A stretch of 23,563 bases of DNA from NCBI GenBank assembly GCA_017430675.1, contig JAFRMM010000218.1:1-23563 (forward strand), read 5' to 3'. Shown here one piece after another: positions 13,573 to 21,644 of the stretch. The stretch is from Prevotella sp. GTDB taxonomy: Bacteria; Bacteroidota; Bacteroidia; Bacteroidales; Bacteroidaceae. Within the stretch, counting starts at the first letter, position 1. The number at the start of each line of letters is the position of its first letter. The position numbers were made by a program, and so were the translations under genes. The notes beneath the pieces are model-generated. The model ran no database searches, was not told where the DNA came from, and saw only the letters and a program-made list of their open reading frames with translations.

Positions 13573-15021
13573 TTAGAACCGGGTATAGATAAACGCGTTG
13601 TTCGTGGCGCCCACCAGTAGGGCCACACTGAGCACAAGCAGTATGACGGATACCGAGAGACGTACAATTAACAGGAGTGACCCGCGCACAAGACTGCCGT
13701 CTCGTGTCCATCGTTGCAGGAGGTTTTCCGCACCACTACGCAGTGGCATACAGAACAGCAGACAGACCACCCATAGCCAGCAGTTATCCGTCAGGGCACT
13801 GATGGTCACGAAGTCGTGGAAGGTGCTCGTCTGGCCGAAGGCCGTCTCGAAGAACTGTACCATCCTACTACTGTCGTCGAAATAGAAGATGCCCCAGCCG
13901 ATGACCACCAGCAGCAAACTATAGAGATGGAGCAGCGGGGAGGGGATATATTTCTGTACGCGCAAAAGCGTATATTTCTCTATGGTGACGATGAGGCCGA
14001 AATAGACACCCCAGATGATGAAGTTCCACGATGCGCCGTGCCACATACCCGTGAGGAACCACACCACAAGGATGTTCAGGGCCTGGTGCCGGCGGTTACC
14101 GCCCATGGGGATATAGACGTAGTCGCGGAAGAAACTGCCGAGGGAGATATGCCAGCGCCGCCAGAAGTCGGTGATGGAGTTGCAGCAATAGGGGTGCCGG
14201 AAGTTCTCGTTGAAATGGAAACCTAAACAACGGCCGAGTCCGATGGCCATGTCGCTGTATCCTGAGAAATCGAAGTATATCTGCAGGGTGAAGGCGACGA
14301 TACCTACCCAGGCTCCTGTGGTTGTCAGATTCTGCAGACCGCCGGCGAGGAACTGGTCGGAGATCTCTGACAGTTGGTTGGCGAGGATTACCTTCTTGCC
14401 AAGACCGATCATAAAACGGTAAACCCCGTCGGCCAGGTCACGTGAGGTGACACGGCGGTTACTGATCTCCTGTGCCACGGTATTGTAGCGCACGATAGGA
14501 CCTGCGATCAACTGCGGGAACATGGAGATATAAAGCAGCAGATTGCCGAAGCGCCGTTGCACGGGGGCCTCCCGACGATACACGTCGATGAGGTAGGAAA
14601 TGGATTGGAACGTATAGAAACTGATACCTATCGGCAGGGAGATCTTCGGGTCTGCCACTGGGATGCCGATAGCCGTCAGTTGTTGGGCGAAGAAACCCAG
14701 GTATTTGAAAGTACTAAGGATGAGGATGTTTCCCGTCAGTCCGGCGATGAGCGCCCATCGGCGGGAGAACCCCGACAGATGGTCGATTCCCAGTCCTGCC
14801 AGGTAGTTCACCAGTACGCAGAAGAGCATGAGGAACACATAGACAGGTTCACCCCAGGCGTAGAAGATCAGGGAGAACAGCACCAAGACGGTATTCTGCG
14901 CCGTATGACTCTTCTGCTCCGCTCCGAGTGACAACTGGTGATCCAGCCATGTCGCTGCCAGATAAGTAAGGCCGAAGGCTGGCAGGAAGACGAAGAGGAA
15001 GAACAGGTCTGAGAATACCAT
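13573..15021 (-). CDS. MBOAT-family O-acyltransferase (AlgI-like)
   Basis: This 482-residue polytopic membrane protein has about ten hydrophobic segments. The AlgI-type N terminus is clear (MVFSDLFFLFVFLPAFGLTY). Family landmarks are LPIGISFYTFQSISYLIDVYR (129-149), FPQLIAGPIVRY (168-179), FDFSGYSDMAIGLG (250-263), NSITDFWRRWHISLGSFFRDYVYIPMGGNR (281-310, with His291) and the invariant His328 in LTGMWHGASWNF. MBOAT proteins of this type take an acyl group, usually acetyl from acetyl-CoA, across the inner membrane for transfer to an extracellular polysaccharide. It is 15 bp downstream of the SGNH hydrolase gene and 12 bp upstream of the DHHW genes, so the four form one operon. Confidence 0.93.
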   Translation of the reverse strand: MVFSDLFFLFVFLPAFGLTYLAATWLDHQLSLGAEQKSHTAQNTVLVLFSLIFYAWGEPVYVFLMLFCVLVNYLAGLGIDHLSGFSRRWALIAGLTGNILILSTFKYLGFFAQQLTAIGIPVADPKISLPIGISFYTFQSISYLIDVYRREAPVQRRFGNLLLYISMFPQLIAGPIVRYNTVAQEISNRRVTSRDLADGVYRFMIGLGKKVILANQLSEISDQFLAGGLQNLTTTGAWVGIVAFTLQIYFDFSGYSDMAIGLGRCLGFHFNENFRHPYCCNSITDFWRRWHISLGSFFRDYVYIPMGGNRRHQALNILVVWFLTGMWHGASWNFIIWGVYFGLIVTIEKYTLLRVQKYIPSPLLHLYSLLLVVIGWGIFYFDDSSRMVQFFETAFGQTSTFHDFVTISALTDNCWLWVVCLLFCMPLRSGAENLLQRWTRDGSLVRGSLLLIVRLSVSVILLVLSVALLVGATNNAFIYTRF

Positions 15022-15036
15022 GACGGTTTGTGTGGT

Positions 15037-15819
15037 TTATATTTGTAACAAGGCAGCAATCTGCTGTGCGATGAATGTTCCTACTTGACGGGCACCCAAC
15101 TCAGAGGTATGAGTGCCGTCGGTCGTGAGACGGTACTGTTGTTTCTCTTGCTTGGCATCAATGCCGCCGTTCTGGTCTAAGCGGATCACGCTGAGTCCCA
15201 TCTGTCGCCCACAATCCTCGATGATGTCTCCTGCTTTGGTGATGTTGGCTGTTCCTGCGGCCACCGACTGTAATGGTGTCAGGAGGATGATACGTGCCTC
15301 GGGCCAGGCAGTCCTTAGCAGTTCACAGCCGTAACGTACGGATTCTGCCAGGGTGAGCACCTGCCACACGGGCCTGTCGGTGATAGTATCGGCAATGAAA
15401 GCCTCTTCAGCGGTCATGCTAAGTGCCCGGGGTCTGGCTTTCGTGAACCACGCGTCGTTGGTACCCGCCATGATGAGTATCAAACGTGGTGAGGCCTGTT
15501 GTCCGCCACTTATTGCCTCTTCCAGTCGGCAGATCTGGTTGAAGATGACGTTGTCGTTTCCCAACACTCCGATGTTCTCCTCTGTATTCCTGCGGGTCTC
15601 GGTGGTGTTTGTCCATGTGGCACCGCTCCGCGCATAACTCTTGCATGTGGCGGGTTGGAAAGTGTCGTTGAACCATTTGTTCCACCCCCGTGGCTGGTCG
15701 CAGTCGTCACCGCCGATCCAGGTGTTCGAGTCGCCGAGTATGACGACATCCATCGGCTGTTGGGCAACAGTCGAACATGCCATGAACAACGGCAAGACAA
15801 ACAGATAGATGTATCTCAT
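15037..15819 (-). CDS. SGNH/GDSL-family esterase or acyltransferase
   Basis: This 260-residue exported protein starts with a signal sequence (MRYIYLFVLPLFMACSTVAQ); Cys15 gives a weak lipobox, so lipid anchoring is uncertain. The SGNH blocks are all present: block I GDSNTW with nucleophile Ser31, the Gly-containing block II (SGAT, about 65), block III GTND (about 119-122), and block V DGTHTSELG with the catalytic Asp/His pair near 234 and 237. It is the first gene of the O-acylation operon and probably acts on the same acetylated glycan, either as deacetylase or final acetyl transferase. It lies 129 bp from the divergent AraC-type regulator gene. Confidence 0.88.
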   Translation of the reverse strand: MRYIYLFVLPLFMACSTVAQQPMDVVILGDSNTWIGGDDCDQPRGWNKWFNDTFQPATCKSYARSGATWTNTTETRRNTEENIGVLGNDNVIFNQICRLEEAISGGQQASPRLILIMAGTNDAWFTKARPRALSMTAEEAFIADTITDRPVWQVLTLAESVRYGCELLRTAWPEARIILLTPLQSVAAGTANITKAGDIIEDCGRQMGLSVIRLDQNGGIDAKQEKQQYRLTTDGTHTSELGARQVGTFIAQQIAALLQI

Positions 15820-15846
15820 ACGAGCGGGTGTTGATCAATTCGGGCG

Positions 15847-15854
15847 CAAAGTTA
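15847..15854 (-). promoter_or_regulatory. -7 element of the O-acylation operon
   Basis: The minus strand reads TAACTTTG, matching TAnnTTTG, about 28 bp before the SGNH start. No clear TTTG lies at 19-21 bp upstream, which could mean weak or activator-dependent transcription; the divergent regulator gene is a candidate activator. Confidence 0.55.
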
Positions 15855-15893
15855 CAACTTATATCTGAAAAATGTATTAATCTTATTGAAAAA

Positions 15894-15925
15894 TTTGGCC
15901 GTCTCATCCTTTTTCCCTATTTTTG
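15894..15925 (+). promoter_or_regulatory. Promoter of the AraC-type regulator gene
   Basis: TTTG at 15894-15897 and TATTTTTG at 15918-15925 with exactly 20 bp between them match the Bacteroidota consensus. The ATG at 15948 is 22 bp past the -7 element. This fixes the start at 15948; a longer reading from 15828 would begin upstream of the promoter. Confidence 0.75.
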
Positions 15926-15947
15926 CAAAAGAATAAATGATCACAAT

Positions 15948-16508
15948 ATGACACAAAAAGAAATAGATAACTTAAAAGCCGAGTGTGACGCTCTCCGTCA
16001 GGAGGTTGCCCGCCTGAAAGACGAGATGATACGTCTTATCGGTCGTAACCTCGACCTCTCCGAACGTCTGGAGGAGGATACCGAACTGCGTCGTCGCACC
16101 AGCGTCGCCCGTGAACTGCTCGCCGGCAATATCGAACGACAGCGTAATGCCGACCTGAAGGACGACTCCCAGTTGATGGCTCTCATTGAACTGCGCATTG
16201 AGGCAGACTGTCCTCATCTGAAGCCTGATTTCGATACTCCCGCCATGGCCCAGTTGCTTGGTGTCAGTCAGGAGCGACTGATCCGGCTCTTCCGTCACCA
16301 GACCATCTACCGCACCCCAGAGGCCTATATTGACAACCTGCGGTTGCTCAATGCCCTACGACTGTTGCGCGAGTATCCTAACTATAGCATCGCCTCTATT
16401 GCTTTGGATTCTGGCTTTACAAGTGTGCGCACCCTACAGCGTCGTTTCCAGGATGCACTTGGCATGACCCCCGTTGACTACCGTGCCATGCTCACCCGCG
16501 ATCTCTGA
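15948..16508 (+). CDS. AraC-type HTH regulator with N-terminal coiled coil
   Basis: ATG 15948 gives 186 residues. Residues 1-50 are a strong coiled coil with heptad Leu/Ile (IDNLKAECDALRQEVARLKDEMIRLIGRNLDLSERL). Residues 85-186 are a two-helix-turn-helix AraC domain: FDTPAMAQLLGVSQERLIRLFRHQTIYRTPEAYIDNLRLLNALRLLRE, then YSIASIALDSGFTSVRTLQRRFQDALGMTPVDYRAM. There is no sugar-binding or membrane domain, so it is a small cytosolic DNA-binding protein, probably a coiled-coil dimer; the signal it responds to is not visible. Divergent orientation across 128 bp makes the O-acylation operon its most likely target. Its 3' end overlaps the convergent aminotransferase gene by 17 bp. Confidence 0.8.
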   Translation: MTQKEIDNLKAECDALRQEVARLKDEMIRLIGRNLDLSERLEEDTELRRRTSVARELLAGNIERQRNADLKDDSQLMALIELRIEADCPHLKPDFDTPAMAQLLGVSQERLIRLFRHQTIYRTPEAYIDNLRLLNALRLLREYPNYSIASIALDSGFTSVRTLQRRFQDALGMTPVDYRAMLTRDL

Positions 16509-17604
16509 CCACTGACAGTACGCTCTTGACGACGTGCTCTACTTCCTCGTTTGTCAGGGAAGGGTACATCGGCAAGGAGAAGATTTCCTTGGCGGCTGCC
16601 TCTGTTTCTGGCAGGTCACCCTCTTTCCATCCAAGATATTGGTAGGCTTTCATCGTGTGGATGGGCCAGGGGTAACTGATGTTCACGTGGATATGGTGCT
16701 CGCATAGTTTCTCGATGATTTCATCGCGACGGGGGTGGCGTACCACGTGGAGATAATAGGCGTGGCGACCGTAGGATGCTTCTTTGGGAAGGATGAGACC
16801 GCTGTCTGCCAGTCCTTTCCGATAGAGGGCGGCGATCTCCCGGCGACGAGTGATATACTGTTCGATCTTCGGCAGTTTGGTCAACAGGATGGCAGCCTGG
16901 ATCTCATCCAGACGGGAGTTGTAGCCGTGTTCGGTGGCGTAATAGATTTTCTCGGTCCCATAGAAGCGCAACCGGCGGAGACGTTCGGCCATTTTTTCAT
17001 CGTTGGTGTTCACCATACCGCCGTCGCCGTATGCACCGAGGATCTTTGTGGGGTAGAAGGAGGTGGTGGAGATGTCGCCCATGCTCCCGGCCTTCCTGCC
17101 TTTGTATTCGGCACCATGCGCCTGGGCACAGTCCTCGATCACGTAGATTTGGTGTTTCTGGGCGATGTTGAGCAAAGGATCCATATCGACACACTGGCCA
17201 TAGAGGTGGACAGGTAGGATGGCCTTCGTCCTCGGTGTGATGGCTACCTCCACCTTCGTCATGTCCATCAGGTAGGTTTCGGGATTGATATCCACGAACA
17301 CGGGTGTGGCTCCTGCACTGACGATGGCCGACACCGTGGGGATGGCCGTGTTCGATACGGTGATTACCTCGTCGCCTTCGCCTATTCCCAAGGCACGGAG
17401 GGCGAGGGTGATGGCATTGGTGCCGTTGTCACAGCCCACGCCATACTTTACACCGATATAGTCACTGTAGGCCTGTTCGAAATCCCGGCCTTTCTGACCG
17501 AGGATCAGCGTACCCGACTCAAAAACCTCCGTCACAGCCTTCAGGAGTTCCTCCTTGGTCTCGGCATATTCTTTCAGGTAGCCCCAAACATTGATATTCT
17601 CCAT
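16492..17604 (-). CDS. DegT/DnrJ/EryC1/StrS-family sugar aminotransferase
   Basis: ATG 17604 gives 370 residues, the usual length. PLP-enzyme landmarks are GCDNGTNAITLALRALGIGEGDEVI (57-81), VFVDINPETYLMD, VHLYGQ, the PLP-pyridine Asp158 in IEDCAQAHGA, and the Schiff-base Lys187 in SFYPTKILGAYGDGG. These enzymes transaminate nucleotide-activated keto-sugars to amino sugars used in O-antigen, capsule or glycan synthesis. The details resemble the FdtB/QdtB-type 3-aminotransferases, but substrate cannot be fixed by eye. It is 23 bp downstream of the MATE gene and probably co-transcribed; no other sugar-nucleotide genes are nearby, which is unusual for this family. Confidence 0.9.
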   Translation of the reverse strand: MENINVWGYLKEYAETKEELLKAVTEVFESGTLILGQKGRDFEQAYSDYIGVKYGVGCDNGTNAITLALRALGIGEGDEVITVSNTAIPTVSAIVSAGATPVFVDINPETYLMDMTKVEVAITPRTKAILPVHLYGQCVDMDPLLNIAQKHQIYVIEDCAQAHGAEYKGRKAGSMGDISTTSFYPTKILGAYGDGGMVNTNDEKMAERLRRLRFYGTEKIYYATEHGYNSRLDEIQAAILLTKLPKIEQYITRRREIAALYRKGLADSGLILPKEASYGRHAYYLHVVRHPRRDEIIEKLCEHHIHVNISYPWPIHTMKAYQYLGWKEGDLPETEAAAKEIFSLPMYPSLTNEEVEHVVKSVLSVVRDRG

Positions 17605-17627
17605 CTTATATCTATTTTTCGTTCTAT

Positions 17628-18932
17628 TCAAATCCGTTTGGCTAATCTTGTCTTGTACCAACCTGTCTGGATGATGCCACGCATGGCCAGATAGACGATC
17701 ATTGCCAGCCATAATCCGTGGTTTCCCATACTCCTCTGCGCGGTCTCATAGATGCCGAAGAACAGCAGGGCCGAGACGAACGACGACACCAGCATCCCCC
17801 TCGTGGCTGTTAGGCCGATAAACACACCGTCCCATATAAAGGCGCCCGCACCGGCAGCAGGGATGAGCCACACCCACCAAAGATAATCGTGGGAGACCGT
17901 AAGCACCTGTGCCTCATCCGTCAGGATACTGACGATCCATGAGCCGCCAAAGACATAGACCAGCGTATATAATATGGTGACACCTGTTGCCCAGAAGAAC
18001 AGGTGACGAAGCGTTTCCCTGAAGGCCTCCCCATTCTTGGCACCGTAGGTTTTGCCGCACAGTGCCTCTCCAGCGTAGGCGAAGCCATCCATGAAATAGG
18101 AGAAGAACAGGTAGAGTTGCATCAGCACTGTGTTGACGGAAAGGATGACGGCCCCACTGCGGGCACCCGCCGAGGTGAAAAAGAGATTCACCGCCACCAG
18201 ACAAAGCGTGCGCAGGAAGATGTCGCGGTTCACGTTGAAGAACCGTCCCATCGCCTCGCGGACGAACGTCCCCTTCATAATCAGGTGACGGCGCAGACGA
18301 CCATAATAGCGTACCAGCAGCCCCAAAGCCACGATGAAACCGGCATATTGGGCTATGACCGTTCCCAAGGCCACACCCTCGATCTTCATACCGAAGCCAT
18401 AGACAAGCGTCAGACTGGCGAGGATGTTCACTATGTTCTGCATGATACTGATGAACATGGGGATGCGTGTGTTCTGCATACCGATGTACCAGCCGGAGAG
18501 ACTATAAAGCCCTAACATGGCCGGAGCACCCCAGATGACGATATAGAAGTAGGTGGTAGCGAAGGGTGCCACGTCGGGGGTCGGACCTATCAACCAGAAC
18601 ATTAGCCAGCGCAACGGCTCCTGGCAGACGACCAATAAGAGGGCAATGCCCACCGCCACTGCCAGAGAACGGATTAGAAGGCGAGCCACCTCCGTCAGAC
18701 TCCTTTGTCCCAGTGCCTGTGCCGTCAGTCCACTCGACCCCATGCGCAGAAATCCGAAGAGCCAATACACAAGGTTAAAGATCATCGATCCCACGGCCAC
18801 CGCCCCGATATAGACGGGACTGCCCATGTGCCCCACGATAGCCACGTCGATCATCCCTAACAGTGGTACAGTGATGTTCGACACGATGCTTGGCAGGGCA
18901 ATCTGCAGGATTTGACGGTCTCGCTGATTCAT
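17628..18932 (-). CDS. MATE-family multidrug/solute exporter
   Basis: ATG 18932 is chosen because the promoter ends only 8 bp upstream; it gives 434 residues (MNQRDRQILQIALPSIVSNI). Later landmarks are DVAIVGHMG (29-37), LFGFLRMGSSGLTAQALG (59-76) and about twelve membrane helices in two halves, typical of MATE transporters; the short length and GSSGLTAQ region fit the DinF-like subgroup. MATE proteins export drugs or metabolites using Na+ or H+ gradients. The substrate is unknown. Its coupling with a sugar aminotransferase might suggest a shared substrate but could be incidental. The gene lies 76 bp downstream of the response regulator gene on the same strand with its own promoter. Confidence 0.9.
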   Translation of the reverse strand: MNQRDRQILQIALPSIVSNITVPLLGMIDVAIVGHMGSPVYIGAVAVGSMIFNLVYWLFGFLRMGSSGLTAQALGQRSLTEVARLLIRSLAVAVGIALLLVVCQEPLRWLMFWLIGPTPDVAPFATTYFYIVIWGAPAMLGLYSLSGWYIGMQNTRIPMFISIMQNIVNILASLTLVYGFGMKIEGVALGTVIAQYAGFIVALGLLVRYYGRLRRHLIMKGTFVREAMGRFFNVNRDIFLRTLCLVAVNLFFTSAGARSGAVILSVNTVLMQLYLFFSYFMDGFAYAGEALCGKTYGAKNGEAFRETLRHLFFWATGVTILYTLVYVFGGSWIVSILTDEAQVLTVSHDYLWWVWLIPAAGAGAFIWDGVFIGLTATRGMLVSSFVSALLFFGIYETAQRSMGNHGLWLAMIVYLAMRGIIQTGWYKTRLAKRI

Positions 18933-18940
18933 TTTCGGTG

Positions 18941-18972
18941 CAAAGTTACTCATTTTTTCGCCTCGTGCCAAA
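18941..18972 (-). promoter_or_regulatory. Promoter of the MATE gene
   Basis: On the minus strand TTTG (18969-18972) and TAACTTTG (18941-18948) are separated by exactly 20 bp. The -7 element ends 8 bp before the ATG, so the transcript would have a leader of only a few bases. Upstream in-frame Met codons at 18953 and 18971 are before or inside the promoter and are unlikely starts. Confidence 0.75.
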
Positions 18973-19008
18973 TGATTTGCCCCAAAAAGTAATTCCCTCT
19001 TTGACTAT

Positions 19009-19620
19009 CTACACCAGATGCTGCTCCAATGCGGTGCGTACCAGCGAGGCCGTATTGGAGCAGTTGAGTTTCACGCGGAGGTATTTGGTGTAACTGTGAA
19101 CAGTCTCGAATCCTAAGCAGAGTTCGTTGGCTATCTCTTTCATCGTCTTGCCCTGCACGATGAGACGCAGTATCTCGCGCTCACGGGCAGTTAGTGTGGG
19201 AGGAATCTCTGTCTGCGCACTGAGTATCCACCGTGCCTCTTCGCAGATATAGGTATCGCCCTTGGCTACGGTGCGGATGGCCGTGATGAGTTCCTCAGGG
19301 CTCACCGACTTGAACAGATAGCCGTTGGCATGGGCGGCGAGCGCCCGCTGAACGACGGCGGACTCGGCATACATGGTGAGCACGATGATACGGGTAGTAG
19401 GACTGGCATTGAGCAGCGCGGGGATGGCATCGATGCCGTCGCTGTCGGGCAGGGCCACGTCAAGCAAAAGGATCTGGGGCTTCAGTCGGCTCAGTTGTTC
19501 TGTTGTCTCATCCACCCTCCCCGTTATGGTTACCGTCTTGGCTTCCTTGCTGTTGTCAATAAGACGGGCCAGCCCCTCGGCAACGACCTGATGGTCGTCG
19601 GCTATCATCACACTAATCAT
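19009..19620 (-). CDS. NarL/LuxR-family response regulator
   Basis: The 203 residues form a receiver domain (1-120) with acidic pocket Asp8/Asp9, phospho-acceptor Asp54 in ILLLDVALPDSDG, Thr82 in IVLTMY and Lys in GYLFKSV. A LuxR-type HTH follows (about 143-200: LTAREREILRLIVQGKTMKEIANELCLGFETVHSYTKYLRVKL). Its start overlaps the end of the histidine kinase gene by 8 bp, so the pair is a cognate two-component system. A palindrome upstream of the divergent surface-protein gene (21645-21678) is a candidate target; this is inference. Confidence 0.93.
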   Translation of the reverse strand: MISVMIADDHQVVAEGLARLIDNSKEAKTVTITGRVDETTEQLSRLKPQILLLDVALPDSDGIDAIPALLNASPTTRIIVLTMYAESAVVQRALAAHANGYLFKSVSPEELITAIRTVAKGDTYICEEARWILSAQTEIPPTLTAREREILRLIVQGKTMKEIANELCLGFETVHSYTKYLRVKLNCSNTASLVRTALEQHLV

Positions 19621-21565
19621 CGTTCCTAAGTTCTATGTTGATTTCTGTTCCTTCGCCGGGTCGGGCATTGATGTCCATCTTACCGTGCAGCGCTTTCACA
19701 CGATCGCGGATGTTCTGCAGACCCATGCCCTTAGGCGCAGCCACTTCCCTCCCATCAAGGGGAGGGGTAAGGGGTGGGGTCTGAATCCAGTTGCCATCGT
19801 CGCTGACGTTCACGGCAGTATAGTCTTTCTCTGCGATCAACTGGACACGGATATGCTGCGCCTGAGCACTCTTGATGGCGTTGTTCACCAACTCATAGAC
19901 CGTGCAATAGATGGTCTCCGCGTGGCGGATGTACTGCTCATCGCCCACGAACGAGAAGGTGACTTTCCGCTGTGTCTGGCAGTAGTCACGCAGGGCGGTG
20001 CGCAGACCGTTGCGGCGTAGGGATTCGGGCAGTAGGTGATGCGACACATTACGCATCTCGGTGATGGCCTCGTCGGTCAGAGGGACGGCGGGCGAGTCGG
20101 TAGGCAGGGAGAGTTTGACGGCGGTGAGCAACCCGCCCAAACGGTCGTGCAGGTCGCGCGACAGCCGGACGCGTTCTGCCAGTTCACCTTCCAGTTTGGC
20201 ATTCACCAAGGCGTGCTTCCTCTTCAGTCGGACACTGCGCCACCACAGACAGAAGAGCAGCACCAGCAAGACGATCAGTCCGATGGCGGCGGCCAAAAGC
20301 CAGCGGTAGAGTCCGCGCTCATTGTCGAGGGCAGCAATCTGGGCCTCCTTCTTTTCCGTCTCATAGAGCACCTCCATCTGCGAGAGTCCGCTCTGGTAGT
20401 GGTCGGTGGCGTAACGGGTCATGGTGTTGTACATCTTGGAGATATACTCGCGGGTCTTCTCCTTCTGTCCTAACTCCGTGTAGATCTGTGCCAGCAGTTG
20501 GTAGCAGCCCACGTCGGCACTGGTAGCCAATGAGTCGGGGTGTATGCTGCGCAGACCGTAGGCGAGGGCCTGCTGCCACTGGCGTTCGGCGATTGCCAGT
20601 TCGGTGGCGGCGGCATAGATGTCGCTCTGCTCTTCAAAGTCTAAGTCGCTGGCCAGTGCGAGGGCTTCCTTGGCGTAGGTCTTGGCGGCAGCGAGGTCCT
20701 GGTGACCGTCCATCAGGTTCAGTCGCACCATCGATGCCAGCACAACGGCATAGTCCCACATGGCCTCGTCGCGGTGGGCGTGGTAGTAGGCGTAGCACAG
20801 GTTGGCCGTTTCACGGGCTTTCGCGTAGTCACCCTGTTGGATATAGAGGCGGGTGAGTCCTTTGCGTGGCATCGCCATCATCATGGAGTCTTTAGATGCC
20901 ACGCCTTTCTCCAAGCCTAACAGATAGTTGCGTAGCGCCTCGCCATTATTGCCCATCGTATGGTAGAGTTCACCGATGTTATAGTAGAGGATGGCTTGGC
21001 TCTCCAACCAGTTGTACTGCTCGAAGATAGGCAGTGCCAACTGGTAGTAGTGGATGGCTAAATGGTGCTTGTCCTGCAGGTTATAGACGTTGCCAAGGTT
21101 GCCGTAGATGGTAGAACGGCTGTCATCGATGTCCTTCTGCGTATAGCGTTTCAGCGTTGCCATCGTATCTACGACAGCCAGTGCCTGCTGGTAGATACGG
21201 ATGGCCTCGTCGAACTCCTCACGGCCATAGTGCAATAGTGCAAAGCGGCGCAGCACGTTCTGGCGCACGTTCAGTCCGTTGCGCTCATAACTCAGGGCCA
21301 TTGCCTTGCGTCCGTAGTCGAGTGCCTTGATGCTGTCGAAGGGCAAGTAGCCGCGCATCAGTTCGTCGTAGGCACGCAACAGGTCGTCGCCCTTTGGCGG
21401 GTTATCGCTCTTCAGCGCCGCCTCCAGGGAATCGACGCGGGCGTTGCGATAGTCGTTGTAGGCTGTCGCTGTCAGAAAGCAAAAGACAAAACAGGCTGCC
21501 ATCGCTGTGCGCAACCACTCCCCTCCCATCAAGGGGAGGGGCCAGGGGTGGGGTCTGAATCTCAT
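19613..21565 (-). CDS. Histidine kinase with periplasmic TPR sensor domain
   Basis: ATG 21565, 8 bp after a -7 element, gives 650 residues. After a short signal/anchor region come TPR-like repeats (about 60-400: IYGNLGNVYNLQDKHHLAIHYYQLAL, ILYYNIGELYHTMGNNGEALRNYLLGL), one membrane helix (about 421-442) and a HisKA_3-type kinase (HPK7): SRDLHDRLGG with phospho-acceptor His473, N box ELVNNAIKSA (558 on), and the DDG/GMGLQN ATP-binding motifs (589-591 and 613-618). Between DDG and GMGLQN the lid carries residues from a palindromic DNA repeat (594-612). The same repeat supplies the first 18 codons of the gene. The kinase should phosphorylate the response regulator encoded immediately downstream. 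Confidence 0.9.
   Translation of the reverse strand: MRFRPHPWPLPLMGGEWLRTAMAACFVFCFLTATAYNDYRNARVDSLEAALKSDNPPKGDDLLRAYDELMRGYLPFDSIKALDYGRKAMALSYERNGLNVRQNVLRRFALLHYGREEFDEAIRIYQQALAVVDTMATLKRYTQKDIDDSRSTIYGNLGNVYNLQDKHHLAIHYYQLALPIFEQYNWLESQAILYYNIGELYHTMGNNGEALRNYLLGLEKGVASKDSMMMAMPRKGLTRLYIQQGDYAKARETANLCYAYYHAHRDEAMWDYAVVLASMVRLNLMDGHQDLAAAKTYAKEALALASDLDFEEQSDIYAAATELAIAERQWQQALAYGLRSIHPDSLATSADVGCYQLLAQIYTELGQKEKTREYISKMYNTMTRYATDHYQSGLSQMEVLYETEKKEAQIAALDNERGLYRWLLAAAIGLIVLLVLLFCLWWRSVRLKRKHALVNAKLEGELAERVRLSRDLHDRLGGLLTAVKLSLPTDSPAVPLTDEAITEMRNVSHHLLPESLRRNGLRTALRDYCQTQRKVTFSFVGDEQYIRHAETIYCTVYELVNNAIKSAQAQHIRVQLIAEKDYTAVNVSDDGNWIQTPPLTPPLDGREVAAPKGMGLQNIRDRVKALHGKMDINARPGEGTEINIELRNDD
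19741..19787. repeat. 47-bp palindromic repeat, copy inside the kinase ATP-lid region
   Basis: It matches 21515-21561 in 44 of 47 positions. It contains a near-perfect stem of TCCCTCCC and GGGAGGGG around a short ATCAAG loop, then AGGGGTGGGGTCTGAATC. Reading on the minus strand it encodes IQTPPLTPPLDGREVA. Confidence 0.85.
21515..21561. repeat. 47-bp palindromic repeat, copy at the 5' end of the kinase gene
   Basis: CCCCTCCC (21520-21527) and GGGAGGGG (21534-21541) form a perfect 8-bp stem, followed by a G-rich tail up to GTCTGAATC. It lies just inside the start codon and encodes RFRPHPWPLPLMGGEW, in a different frame from the internal copy. Confidence 0.85.
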
Positions 21566-21573
21566 AACAGTTG

Positions 21574-21581
21574 CAAAGATA
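21574..21581 (-). promoter_or_regulatory. -7 element of the histidine kinase operon
   Basis: The minus strand reads TATCTTTG, 8 bp before the ATG at 21565. A TTTG lies 23 bp further upstream (21605-21608), a little beyond the usual spacing. The leader would be only a few bases long. It supports ATG 21565 over the longer frame from 21853. Confidence 0.6.
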
Positions 21582-21644
21582 ACACATTTTACACAATAAC
21601 ACGCCAAAAGACTATCCTTTTTTATGTCTTTTCCATAGACAAAC

